64,000 bases of DNA from assembly GCA_937863685.1 (NCBI GenBank), contig CALMGM010000008.1:186001-250000 (forward strand), given 5' to 3'. Positions within the stretch are counted from its first letter, which is position 1; the number at the start of each line of letters is the position of its first letter. The stretch is from an uncultured bacterium (lineage in GTDB: Bacteria; Edwardsbacteria; AC1; EtOH8). The notes beneath the pieces were generated by a model, which did not search any database, was not told where the DNA came from, and was given only the letters and a program-made list of their open reading frames with translations. The position numbers and the translations under genes are program-made. Positions 1 to 8,971 of the stretch are shown here, in pieces.

Positions 1-3000
1 ACGGCTCCCGGAGGAGGCGGAAGAAGCGTGGCGCTCACCGAAGCTCCCCAATCGCCGTAGCCGTAGTAGTTGACCGAGCGAATGGTGTAGATATGGGAGG
101 CCTTGGCGCTGTTGTCGAACATGCTGTCCACGGTATTGCCGAATTTCGAGACCACCGTGCCGATGGAATCGGCCGAGGAGACCGGCAGGCTGTCATTGCG
201 GCGGTAAATGACATACTTGTAAACCTTCTGCTGCGGGGCGTTGGCCTTGAACCACTTGACCTTGTTCTGGCTGGCGGTTATGACCGTCGCCACCACGCTG
301 TCCGGGGGGGTGGGCCGCACGAAGCCGGAGATGTTGATCTTGTATATCTTGCCTTCGTCCATGGCCACGGCATACAGGTAATGCACCGAGCCGTTGGCGT
401 ACGGTTTGTAGGCCACGGTGCCCACCGGGGCATAGGGCACTCCGGCGGCGTCGGTGGCTTCGACCGCCAGTCCGTAGATGGCAATGCCGCCGCCGTTGGA
501 GGGGTTGGGCATTATCTCGATGATCTTGCCGTCAACGGCATCGCGCCGGATGATCAGGTTCATGTCGGTAGCGGTGGTCCAGAAGTTGGAGCCGTCATGC
601 TCCAGAGCGCGGCCGTTCCAGGCATTGTAGCCGAACCCGTGGTCGTAGGCCCCCCAGGAGGAATCGTAGAAGGCATACCGCTTGGCAATGGTGGATGTGC
701 CGCTGGCCACTTTGCGCAGGTTGAATATGGAGTCGGTGCCGCCGTCGTTGGAGGCCATGCCCAGTTGCTGCCAGTAAAGCAACAGGGAGTCGCCGGGTAT
801 GACATCCGGTCCGACGGTATCGGTCACCGCGGGGCCTAAGCCCAGACCGCGGATACGGCGGTAGTAGGTGCCGTCGCCGCCCCAGATAACATTGGGGGCG
901 GTAAACTTGACCGGGGCGCTGTTGGTGCGGTTGGTATTCAGCACCGAATCGGCGATGGACCACCACAGGCGGCCGCTGTTGTCGATGTCCATGCCGCAGA
1001 TATAGCCGCCGCCGTTGACGGAGCCCAGGTTATTCAGCGAGCTTAAGGTATCGCCGCCGACCCCGCCCACCAGCGGGTTGTTGGTGGTGTTCTTCTTCAC
1101 CCGGTAGATGCGGTTATAGGGCGTACTAAAGTTAAGGTTGGCGTTGGCCAGGAAAATGGTGTCGGCCAGAATGGCGATATCGGACGGCTGGATCTTGTAC
1201 ATATAGGTGGTCCCGCCCACCCGGATATCCTGGAAGTCGTAAACCTGGACCACATTAAGGGCGCTGACCCTTAAACTGAAATAGCTGGTGCTGGTATAGG
1301 CCGGCGTGGTGCCCTTGATCTTGACGCCGAAAACTATATCGGTGAACCTGGGGACATCCTTGGCGATGCTCACCATAAAGGGGGCGCTCAGGGCCTCGGC
1401 GTTGGTGGCCAGGGCCCCGGAGCCGACGGTTTTCCAGGCCGGGGTGACCGAAGCCAACAGCGGGTCGGAGACCACATACAGCGAGCATTGAGCCCCGGCA
1501 GTGATGGCGGCGCCGGTATTGCGCAGGTTGACCTTGACCGAATCTATTTCCCAGGGATCCAGCAGGCTGTTATTGTTGTTGGCGGTTCCGGTGGTGACCG
1601 GGTCTTTGACCACGGCCGAAACATAACCCACTACGGGAACGGCGGCAGCCAAACCGGTCCTGGCCACGCTGAAGGTCATGGTGGGGCCTTCGCGGGAGAT
1701 ATCGTATATCCAGGGGCCGTTGCCGTTGCCGTTGCCGATACCCTTGTTGGTCTTGCAATTGGGTATGGTCAGGGAATCTATGGCATTCTCGACATATCCG
1801 CCGGGGCTGAAATCGTCGGCCGAATAGGCCGAATTAGCAATATACCAGTTACGGGCTATGGCGGTGTCGCCGGAGGCGTAGAGCAGGTTGGGATCGAACC
1901 CCGGCTGTTCCACAAACGAATAATAATATGCGGTCTGGGGAGGGCCGTCATTGAGACTTGACCCGCCGCCCATCCGGGTGTCGATGTGGGTTATGATCAA
2001 GCCGCTTTCGCCCAAGGCATACTCGTAGGGCGTGGTGGTGGTCCGCAATTCCACAAAATAGGCCTGCCCGGAATCCCGGAAAGCGTTGTTCCGGATGCGC
2101 CACAGGCGGATGCCGCTGGTGATGTTCCCCCGGCGGGCCTCTCCGGCCGAATCCAGAGATGCTATGGTATACTTGCCGTCACCGCGATACAGCGAGGATA
2201 TCGAATCGGTGTAAGCCACGTTATTAAGCCAGCCGTCGATGCCGTTGGTAAGGTTCCCGTCAATGTCATATTGCAGATGTCCGCCCGGGAAGCAGGGGGC
2301 ATCGCCGCCGTATTTTATTCCGTTCCAGGAGCCGTTGTCCATCAAACTCCACTGGCCCCAGGGGGTCCCGGAATAGCCGTAATCGTACAAATCCGGAGCG
2401 CCCAGCTGGTGGAACATTTCGTGCGAGAAAACCCCCAGCTGGCCGTTCTGTGCCAGGAACACGCACTTGGTCAGAGAAACGCCGTCCCTGGTGCCAAACG
2501 ATGTGGTTACCGACATCGACCAGATATCCTTGGTGTCGCCGGATTCGTCCTGTCCCGGCCCGGGGTGAACGATCATCAGGCCGTCGGCCACGCCGTTAGC
2601 ATCACTATCATAATTAACCACGGGATCGGCATTGGTAAGCACGGCATTGTAATAGGTCGAGGACGGAGACCCGCCGCTGGCAACGGCGCTACCGCGGGCC
2701 ACCGTGGTGGCTATGGGGCCGGCCACCGTTCCAAACCACCAGGCTTTTTTATAGGTGAAATCGTAGTAAAAGTTGGTCAGCGAACCCACACAGGAAGAGT
2801 CCGGATTGTAGGGGGAGATGGAATCGCCCAGGACCAAAAAGTTGAACCAGTTGGCATTGGCCGCGGCATGGTTGCTGGCAACATGGTCGTAAGGAAACGG
2901 GGTATAGGGGTTGTTTCCGGCCTTTTGGGTTCCGGAATACCAGGCAAAGGTGCTGTCGGAGAAGTCGCCCAGGATGACATTTATGTACTGCCGGGCAGCG

Positions 3001-3443
3001 GGAGCCTTGGTGGGATTGTCCGCCGTGCCGCCCACCCCGTAAAGCGCATCGGTTGACCATTTGTGCCTGGTCTCGACCGGGATGTTGATCATCTTGTTGG
3101 CATTCTCGGGCAAAGCAGCAATGGCACTGGCGCTGGGACGCAAATGAGCCTTAAAGGGACATTCGCTCTTCCCGACCTTGTAGCCGGTAGGCACCAACAG
3201 GCCGCTCTCCTGAGTGGCGTAGGTCCACCAGCCATCCTTGTCCGGGATAATGGAAAACCCCTCGGTGGTCTCGGCAAAATGAAAATGCTCATCGCCCTTT
3301 AAGGTGCCCATAAATGAGCTGCCGTCAGGCTGATTCAGCTTTACCGGCCTGGTTCTGGCAGGGACCGCAAAGCTGGAGCCGGCCAAAGCTACGATCATAA
3401 TGACCGCTAAAGCTAAAACCGGGAGTCTGAACCTTGATTGCAT
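1..3443 (-). CDS. M6 family (immune inhibitor A-like) secreted metalloprotease, 3' end outside window
   Basis: The frame is open from the ATG at 3443 to the window edge (at least 1147 codons), so the C-terminus is missing. A signal peptide covers about residues 1-27 (hydrophobic core LALAVIMIVALAG, small residues SSFA before the likely cut). The zinc site HEMFHQLGAPDLYD lies at about residues 341-354 and fits the M6 HExxHxxGxxD motif, with a QWSLMD segment just after it that is typical of the family. Downstream comes beta-rich, Gly/Asn/Thr-rich sequence resembling CARDB or propeller modules, then a fibronectin-III-like stretch at the window edge. The ribosome site AAAGGAG sits 6 nt before the ATG. 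Likely a secreted or surface peptidase that degrades proteins outside the cell. Catalytic family is clear; substrate is unknown. Antisense open frames across this gene are artefacts of its composition. Confidence 0.9.
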   Translation of the reverse strand, partial: MQSRFRLPVLALAVIMIVALAGSSFAVPARTRPVKLNQPDGSSFMGTLKGDEHFHFAETTEGFSIIPDKDGWWTYATQESGLLVPTGYKVGKSECPFKAHLRPSASAIAALPENANKMINIPVETRHKWSTDALYGVGGTADNPTKAPAARQYINVILGDFSDSTFAWYSGTQKAGNNPYTPFPYDHVASNHAAANANWFNFLVLGDSISPYNPDSSCVGSLTNFYYDFTYKKAWWFGTVAGPIATTVARGSAVASGGSPSSTYYNAVLTNADPVVNYDSDANGVADGLMIVHPGPGQDESGDTKDIWSMSVTTSFGTRDGVSLTKCVFLAQNGQLGVFSHEMFHQLGAPDLYDYGYSGTPWGQWSLMDNGSWNGIKYGGDAPCFPGGHLQYDIDGNLTNGIDGWLNNVAYTDSISSLYRGDGKYTIASLDSAGEARRGNITSGIRLWRIRNNAFRDSGQAYFVELRTTTTPYEYALGESGLIITHIDTRMGGGSSLNDGPPQTAYYYSFVEQPGFDPNLLYASGDTAIARNWYIANSAYSADDFSPGGYVENAIDSLTIPNCKTNKGIGNGNGNGPWIYDISREGPTMTFSVARTGLAAAVPVVGYVSAVVKDPVTTGTANNNNSLLDPWEIDSVKVNLRNTGAAITAGAQCSLYVVSDPLLASVTPAWKTVGSGALATNAEALSAPFMVSIAKDVPRFTDIVFGVKIKGTTPAYTSTSYFSLRVSALNVVQVYDFQDIRVGGTTYMYKIQPSDIAILADTIFLANANLNFSTPYNRIYRVKKNTTNNPLVGGVGGDTLSSLNNLGSVNGGGYICGMDIDNSGRLWWSIADSVLNTNRTNSAPVKFTAPNVIWGGDGTYYRRIRGLGLGPAVTDTVGPDVIPGDSLLLYWQQLGMASNDGGTDSIFNLRKVASGTSTIAKRYAFYDSSWGAYDHGFGYNAWNGRALEHDGSNFWTTATDMNLIIRRDAVDGKIIEIMPNPSNGGGIAIYGLAVEATDAAGVPYAPVGTVAYKPYANGSVHYLYAVAMDEGKIYKINISGFVRPTPPDSVVATVITASQNKVKWFKANAPQQKVYKYVIYRRNDSLPVSSADSIGTVVSKFGNTVDSMFDNSAKASHIYTIRSVNYYGYGDWGASVSATLLPPPPGA

Positions 3444-3709
3444 CGTTTGCTCCTTTTAAATGTTTGATGTTTATTAAATTTCAATATTATTGATATGTAT
3501 AATATGCAAATTATATGCCATCAACAGATAACGACCAAACATCAAGTTAAAACATTGCCAATTATTGATTTACGTATCTAATTGCATTTATGGTTATATC
3601 AGTATTTTAAATATGCTTGTGCAGAATTTTCATATTTCAGGCAATCAAGTAATAACTAATTTACTTTGCAATAAGTTATAATATAAGCATAATTTGCGTT
3701 AAGATCAAT
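3444..3709. other. AT-rich intergenic region upstream of the M6 protease
   Basis: About 266 bp of strongly AT-rich DNA between the stop of the TPR membrane protein and the protease start. It holds the protease ribosome site near 3450 and a possible promoter at its far end. I see no ORF, RNA gene or long repeat here. Confidence 0.7.
3680..3708 (-). promoter_or_regulatory. Possible sigma70 promoter for the M6 protease
   Basis: On the minus strand a TTGATC box (3703-3708) is separated by 17 bp from TATATT (3680-3685). It is near consensus but AT-rich DNA gives such matches by chance, and it would leave a leader of more than 220 nt before the start at 3443. Confidence 0.3.
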
Positions 3710-5794
3710 TTATTTATTGAAAACAGCCTTGAGGTTTTTGGCCGCTTCGGAATTAGGATCAATTTTTGCTCCTTTTTGCCAATATCTTATCGCCTTCTCC
3801 CTGTTGCCGGATTTCATCTCCATGATTCCCAGCCGGTTATACGGCCAGGCATCACCAGGCGTAACTTTGGTGGCGATGGCATATAATCTGATAGCCTCCT
3901 TGGTCTCTCCCCTGGCCTCCATCAGGTAACCCCAGTTGGAATAAGCCAATCCCAGATTGACGTCTATCCTGACCGCTTTTTTATACCAACTTATGGCTTC
4001 ATCCACTCGGCCCTGCCGCAGGCAGGCGTTGCCAAGGTTATTATAGATGGTGGCATTATACGGGTCTTTGGACAGCACAATTTTGAATTCTTTTTCGGCT
4101 GAAGTCGGATCATTGTGATAGAAAAAATAATTGCCGGCCAGGGTGTGCGGCAACAGCAATGCCGGATCATCCTCAAGCTGGCGGCTTAATTCTCCCAGGA
4201 ACAGCTTTGGCTCCAGGCTGAAATCCGGGATCGCCGGGTTGACATTCCGGTAGCCGTATCGGTCGATGACGGCCTTATACTTTTCGGTCCCGCGGACATA
4301 TATCAGGCAGGCGTCATCCCAAAACACCAGATGCCACATACCGCTGGAGGCGATGGTCTGGTTCAGCCGGTTAAATATTTCCGTTTGGTTTGTTATTGCA
4401 TAAGGCAGGATGATCCAGTCCACGTGATACTTATCAAGCAGGCGGAGGTTGCCATAAAAGATTTTATAATAATCGCCGAACACATCTGTTCCCAGATACG
4501 GCCCGACCCTCCCGTCGATAAAGACAGGGATCCCCTTCCAAAGCAAGTATCCGCCGATGTCAAAATCGTTGAACAATTTACCATCGCCCATGTTCTGTTT
4601 AAGGAACCCAGGGCCTTTGTCGCTGCTCATCCTGGGCTTCCACCCCAGTGCCACCCTCTGCCACAAATGTTTCCCGGTCCGCTGGTATAAGCCTGCCCCG
4701 GCTAACACCAGCAAAATCAACCCGAAAAAGATTATATTCCCAAGACTTTTGATTTTTAATTTTTCATTTTTAATTTTAAATTTATCTATTGAGGTCTCTA
4801 TCGCCCCCTGCCAGAGAAAGCCAACTCCGCCCATGGTGATGAAGACCTGCAGCCATAAAAAGCGAACATAGCCGACCGCCCAGTAGGTGAAAAGCGCCCA
4901 AAGGACCAGGGACGAGAATTTCAGACGCCGCCAGCCCAGCAATATTCCGATCAGCGAAAAAGCTATCCATATCAGTCCGTATATCACCAAAGGTTCGCGG
5001 GAAAAGCCCGGGGATAACAAAGGCTGATACTCCAGGATGCCGGTGTAGATCTGGGCGTCAGTTTTCTGCAGTTCAGGCCTGAAATAATATGACAGGGTTA
5101 TCCAAACATTGTAAAACCCGTAAGGGTTCAGCCCGGTAGCGGCAAAAGCCGCCGCAAAGGAGATCGCCGGCTTCTGGAGCATGGACCAGGTTTTCTTTCG
5201 GAAAGCAGCGATGATATCATCAAAGAGATACAGCCCGATGATGAATATCCCAAAGACATGGGTCATGTGGACATTGGCCCACAGGATCATCAGCGTGATC
5301 AGGCCCGACAGGAACAGCGGATATTTTATCCTGCCGGACCGGTTGATCTCCAGCCAGAAGATGAGCAGCACCAGGAAAAAGAACGAAAATATCTGGATCC
5401 GTTCACCAAAACCATAACTGGATGACAACAGAGCCAGGATTGCCGTAATAAAAGCAATCTGGGGAGAGACCCCCTTCAGCTTCATGGTATACAATGCCAG
5501 ACCAAAGGCCAGGGCCAGCAAGGCCGCCTTGAAAAGTATTATGCCGTTGATCCCCCACAGCGAGAACAGACCGTAGAATATCAGGCTGGAGAACCATTCG
5601 TGCATCTGCCAGGGCTGGCCGTAGGCGGTGTGGCTCCACAGGTCAACGGTGGGCGCCTGGCCGGTCTGGACCACATACCGCCCGGTGGCCAGCATGATGT
5701 ACAGGTCGGGGTCAGAGGCCGGGTAGATGGCGGCCGCCAATACCAGCACAGTTACCAAAAGCAGATATATTGTCCATTGTGTGTTTTTACTCAT
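3710..5794 (-). CDS. Multi-pass membrane protein with C-terminal TPR repeats (GT-C-like)
   Basis: 694 residues. The N-terminal half has about ten hydrophobic helices (from residue 8 to about 370); an acidic motif SDPDLY follows the first helix, where GT-C glycosyltransferases carry catalytic acidic residues. A soluble middle part follows, then three or four TPR units from about residue 565 to the end (for example the YNNLGNACLRQG and YSNWGYLMEARG helices). By family logic it could transfer a sugar from a lipid carrier to an outer substrate, but no family is firmly recognised. It is the last gene of the biosynthetic cluster, 22 bp after the radical SAM gene. Codons for about residues 336-349 (IDKFKIKNEKLKIK) come from an AT-rich repeat-like insert. 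Confidence 0.75.
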   Translation of the reverse strand: MSKNTQWTIYLLLVTVLVLAAAIYPASDPDLYIMLATGRYVVQTGQAPTVDLWSHTAYGQPWQMHEWFSSLIFYGLFSLWGINGIILFKAALLALAFGLALYTMKLKGVSPQIAFITAILALLSSSYGFGERIQIFSFFFLVLLIFWLEINRSGRIKYPLFLSGLITLMILWANVHMTHVFGIFIIGLYLFDDIIAAFRKKTWSMLQKPAISFAAAFAATGLNPYGFYNVWITLSYYFRPELQKTDAQIYTGILEYQPLLSPGFSREPLVIYGLIWIAFSLIGILLGWRRLKFSSLVLWALFTYWAVGYVRFLWLQVFITMGGVGFLWQGAIETSIDKFKIKNEKLKIKSLGNIIFFGLILLVLAGAGLYQRTGKHLWQRVALGWKPRMSSDKGPGFLKQNMGDGKLFNDFDIGGYLLWKGIPVFIDGRVGPYLGTDVFGDYYKIFYGNLRLLDKYHVDWIILPYAITNQTEIFNRLNQTIASSGMWHLVFWDDACLIYVRGTEKYKAVIDRYGYRNVNPAIPDFSLEPKLFLGELSRQLEDDPALLLPHTLAGNYFFYHNDPTSAEKEFKIVLSKDPYNATIYNNLGNACLRQGRVDEAISWYKKAVRIDVNLGLAYSNWGYLMEARGETKEAIRLYAIATKVTPGDAWPYNRLGIMEMKSGNREKAIRYWQKGAKIDPNSEAAKNLKAVFNK
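4750..4791. repeat. AT-rich low-complexity repeat inside a coding region
   Basis: Tandem variants of a TTTTTAATTTTTCA-type unit lie in frame within the TPR membrane protein and encode the basic linker IDKFKIKNEKLKIK. The surrounding gene is far richer in GC, so this looks like an inserted small repeat rather than ancestral coding sequence. Confidence 0.5.
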
Positions 5795-5816
5795 CAGGCA
5801 ATAATCTCTTTAACAT

Positions 5817-7175
5817 TCAAGATAAATTCTTCCCGCCATAGGCATTGTTAAACCTTGATTTTATAAATGCCTTGAGAATGGCCGGGATCCTTAACAGCGG
5901 GTACCTGATCAACGCCCTGATCCGATTAAAAAGAGGGATGCCCCAAAGGATCTCACGGTAGTACCGGTAAAATTCCTCCTCCGGCAGTCTGGTCTTGATC
6001 ACCGCATGAGCTCCGTCAAACAGGTCCCAATTACTGACCAGTATCTTGTCTTTATATTCAGCATAAAGGGGAGACCCGGGGAAGGGGGTCAGTATGCTAT
6101 ACCCCGGCCAGAAAAATCTTTGTTTTTTTACATAAGCCTTCAGGGTATTAAAATCCTTCCCGTCAAAATCCGGATCAATTATGAACAGCGGTTCAAAATC
6201 AATCTTCAGCTCATCAAGATATTTTGTCGCCTGGATCTGGGTTTCAACAGCAATATTCTTATTATATTTTTCAAGGAGGCCGGCAGAAGGAGATTCATAC
6301 CCCAGCATCAGCGTATCCAGCCCGGTTTTCTTCCATCGTTCAAAAAGATCACGGTGTTTTGCCACCGTATCGACCCTGGCCCACATCAAATACTTTTTCT
6401 TCATGCCTTCCTTTTGGATCATATCAGCTAATATCATCATCCGATTGTAATCGACCATGCTCTCATCATCGGTAAAATAAACAATCTGAGAGGATATCGT
6501 TTTCAGCTCAGAAATAACATTTTCAACCGATCGTTTTAAATATTTCCCTGCTGTCAGAGAATCAACCGAACAAAAACTGCATTTGAAAGGGCAGCCTACC
6601 GCAGTCCGAATTGAGGAAACATCGAAATGCCACCCATATCTGTAATTCCGTGAATATCTTTTCACCAATTCCCTTCTGGGAAACGGCTGGTTGTCGAAAT
6701 TATCATAGCCCCTCACGACGGTGTGGTTGAAAACCCCGTCTTCGTTTTTACTTAAGCCTGCTGTTTCATGGTCAAATTTCACCGGGGACAACAGATCTTT
6801 CATCACAGAATAACCGTCCCCTCTCACGATGAAATCCACTTGGGGGATCTCCAGTTCCGCAGGGCTTAATGTGGCATGCTGGCCTCCCACGATGATTTTT
6901 ATATGCGGCCAGCGGATTTTGATTTTAACTGCCAAATCCTTGACGGTGTTTACATGGCAGGTCAGGGCAGTAAACGCAATCATATCGGGCCTGAAGGACT
7001 GGATGGTCCGGTAGATGTCCGGTTCTAGTCTCATATCCTGTATTATCACCGGGATCCCTTGACAGGCCGCGGCCACATATTCCAGCCCCAAAGGTTCAAG
7101 CATCCACAAGGAATCGCTGATCCCGTTAATGCCCCTGGTCGGAGGATATATCAATAGAATCCTGTCAAGTGGCAT
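5817..7175 (-). CDS. B12-binding-domain radical SAM protein (1 of 3)
   Basis: About 452 residues from the ATG at 7175. A longer reading from 7211 only adds sequence inside the upstream gene, and the family start MPLDRILLIYPP begins at 7175. Residues 1-150 form the cobalamin-binding-like Rossmann domain (LLIYPPTRG, then GGQHATLSP). The radical SAM core follows with the CxxxCxxC cluster GCPFKCSFCS (Cys 195, 199, 202). Proteins of this architecture methylate or rearrange unactivated carbons. The classical B12 motif DxHxxG is not seen, as is common in this class, so cobalamin use is inferred. It is clearly paralogous to the gene at 10282-11649. The substrate is unknown. It overlaps the acyltransferase gene by 11 bp. 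Confidence 0.85.
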   Translation of the reverse strand: MPLDRILLIYPPTRGINGISDSLWMLEPLGLEYVAAACQGIPVIIQDMRLEPDIYRTIQSFRPDMIAFTALTCHVNTVKDLAVKIKIRWPHIKIIVGGQHATLSPAELEIPQVDFIVRGDGYSVMKDLLSPVKFDHETAGLSKNEDGVFNHTVVRGYDNFDNQPFPRRELVKRYSRNYRYGWHFDVSSIRTAVGCPFKCSFCSVDSLTAGKYLKRSVENVISELKTISSQIVYFTDDESMVDYNRMMILADMIQKEGMKKKYLMWARVDTVAKHRDLFERWKKTGLDTLMLGYESPSAGLLEKYNKNIAVETQIQATKYLDELKIDFEPLFIIDPDFDGKDFNTLKAYVKKQRFFWPGYSILTPFPGSPLYAEYKDKILVSNWDLFDGAHAVIKTRLPEEEFYRYYREILWGIPLFNRIRALIRYPLLRIPAILKAFIKSRFNNAYGGKNLS

Positions 7176-8217
7176 ATTTAGACCGACGGCCGTCAACTCT
7201 TTTAAACACATTCGGCATGGGATAATGCTTTCGATATTCGAATATATCGGTTTTTCGCAGGATCTGATTTGTCAGAACATTGGTGTGTCTGACCAGAAGA
7301 TATCTTTCGCAGGGATAGCCCCCGATCCTCATTTTGCTTAGCTCTGCGGTCTGCCCCAAATTCACCTTTTCAAATTTATTTTCGATTGAAAATCGTACTA
7401 TTGCCAGCAGCAGGTTGTTGTACAGATTATATGCGTCGTTTAATTTATCATTGAATCCTCCGAAAAGAAAATATAGATATCGTCCGGCAGGGACTAAAAA
7501 AGCCCAAGCTAAAGTGGCATCCTTTAGCTTCAGACCCAATATGTAACTTTCGGTCGGAAATTCCGTGAAAAAATTTCGCGGCAACACCAAAGAACGGTAT
7601 CGCCGGGCAACGCCGACATATAAGGCATATGTTTTTTCATCAAATTGTTCAGCCGAAATAAGGGAAACCTTCAATTTATGCCCTTTCTCCAACGAACTTG
7701 TTATCCTGGATTTATAATCTGAACGGAAACTGTCATGGTATTCGTCAAAAGAATCCCAACGGACGTCAAAATTAACCGTAGGCAGGTGCCTCCGCCAAGA
7801 CCAGCCTTCAATTTCTGCACCTTTCCGGGGTAGACCGTAGATTATTTGGAAACCTCCCCAAAAGCCGTCAAATGCAGCAGCCATACCTTCTAATTTATCG
7901 GCATCGGAAAAACCAGGGGTGGTACTGAATGGCATTGGCAATGAACAAACCGTCGCCGGACGATAAATGGTGATCGGCCCTAAAGCAAAATAAACACAGG
8001 CGCGCCACACCAGTCCAGCCAGAATCTTTTCATCCGATTTCTCCGCCCAGATATAATTTTGCTTTGCTGGATTGTGCAGAAACAGATGCCGGAGTATGAT
8101 CCTTTTGTTAAAAATATCATGCTCCGGATAGATCTCATCCCATTCGCTTGGCAGATCATCCGGAGAACTGAATACTTTTATTTTATATCCGGTTTTATTT
8201 TTTATAGGCTTTGACAT
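7165..8217 (-). CDS. GNAT/FemAB-like (BioF2-type) acyltransferase
   Basis: 350 residues. The central and C-terminal part (about 150-320) has the features of the BioF2/FemAB acyltransferase fold: a conserved region around YLYFLFGGFND and AYNLYNNLLLAIVRFSIENKFEKVNLGQT, which matches the late GNAT helix and strand of these enzymes. Relatives add amino acids to peptidoglycan precursors or acyl groups to exopolysaccharide and lipid intermediates, and FemAB-type proteins are frequent in exosortase-linked polysaccharide loci. It overlaps the methyltransferase gene by 23 bp and the radical SAM gene by 11 bp, so the three are probably translationally coupled. The exact donor and acceptor cannot be told from sequence. 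Confidence 0.7.
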   Translation of the reverse strand: MSKPIKNKTGYKIKVFSSPDDLPSEWDEIYPEHDIFNKRIILRHLFLHNPAKQNYIWAEKSDEKILAGLVWRACVYFALGPITIYRPATVCSLPMPFSTTPGFSDADKLEGMAAAFDGFWGGFQIIYGLPRKGAEIEGWSWRRHLPTVNFDVRWDSFDEYHDSFRSDYKSRITSSLEKGHKLKVSLISAEQFDEKTYALYVGVARRYRSLVLPRNFFTEFPTESYILGLKLKDATLAWAFLVPAGRYLYFLFGGFNDKLNDAYNLYNNLLLAIVRFSIENKFEKVNLGQTAELSKMRIGGYPCERYLLVRHTNVLTNQILRKTDIFEYRKHYPMPNVFKRVDGRRSKYAT

Positions 8218-8971
8218 ATATCATGATAGAATTGTAATCGATATGGGGGAGCAACGCGCCCGGATTGTCATAACTAAAATGTATTTTATGGAACCCGCAT
8301 TTATTAAGCCATCTTTTCAGCTGGTTCTTTTTATATCTTTTTAATATCTGGCTTTTCTCGTCCTGCCCCATAGGGAATAAAATTTCTCTGGATCTGATAA
8401 GTTCGGACCCTCCGCTTTTAACGTCTGGATAATAGCCATGGGCTAATAGCATATACAACGGCCAAAACGGCAATTCCCAGATGCTATGCTGGCGTAATGT
8501 CGTCATCAAAAACATTCCTCCAGGTTTCATCGCCTTCGAGACGTTCAGCAGGTATTCGCAAGGATTATCCGCTGTTTGCAGGACCCCAAATAACAAGGCC
8601 ACATCCAATGTGTTTTGTTTCAAAGGCAAGTTCGATATCTCCCCGCCTATCAGCCCTAAAATACGCCGATCCCCAGAATAATGATTTCTCTTTAGGGTCT
8701 CAAGGGAAAAGTCAAGACCCAGGGCAAGGCCGCCCTTTTCCAGGATCAAGTCCATGTATAAGCCCGGCCCGCACCCCAGATCGGCAACAACCGTTTTATC
8801 AAGATCACCCGAGTGGTGTCGGTTTAGATTATACTCCAAATATTTTCGCTGGTCGTTAACGAAACGAATATGCCTCCAGCTGGAGCGTTGCCATTCCGGG
8901 ATATCCAACAAAGCGAGTTCGTCGAACTTACGATGCCAGTATCTTTCTAACTCCTTCAAATATCTCTCCAT
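8195..8971 (-). CDS. Class I SAM-dependent methyltransferase
   Basis: 258 residues. The SAM-binding motif I VADLGCGPGLYMDLI is at about residues 62-76, with the acidic loop LGLDFS after strand 2 and the motif IV/post-motif region NTLDVALLFGVLQ. This is the Methyltransf_11/25 fold, with a C-terminal cap that likely selects the substrate. It sits between an ATP-grasp enzyme (16 bp overlap) and an acyltransferase (23 bp overlap). A small-molecule, sugar or lipid substrate is more likely than nucleic acid given the neighbours. Confidence 0.85.
   Translation of the reverse strand: MERYLKELERYWHRKFDELALLDIPEWQRSSWRHIRFVNDQRKYLEYNLNRHHSGDLDKTVVADLGCGPGLYMDLILEKGGLALGLDFSLETLKRNHYSGDRRILGLIGGEISNLPLKQNTLDVALLFGVLQTADNPCEYLLNVSKAMKPGGMFLMTTLRQHSIWELPFWPLYMLLAHGYYPDVKSGGSELIRSREILFPMGQDEKSQILKRYKKNQLKRWLNKCGFHKIHFSYDNPGALLPHIDYNSIMIYVKAYKK

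Noticed and set aside
93-3056. Plus-strand frames over the protease (for example 93-839, 1986-3056)
   Set aside because: Their translations are Gly/Val/His-rich with no family resemblance, and the minus frame gives a continuous M6 protease with signal peptide and zinc motif.
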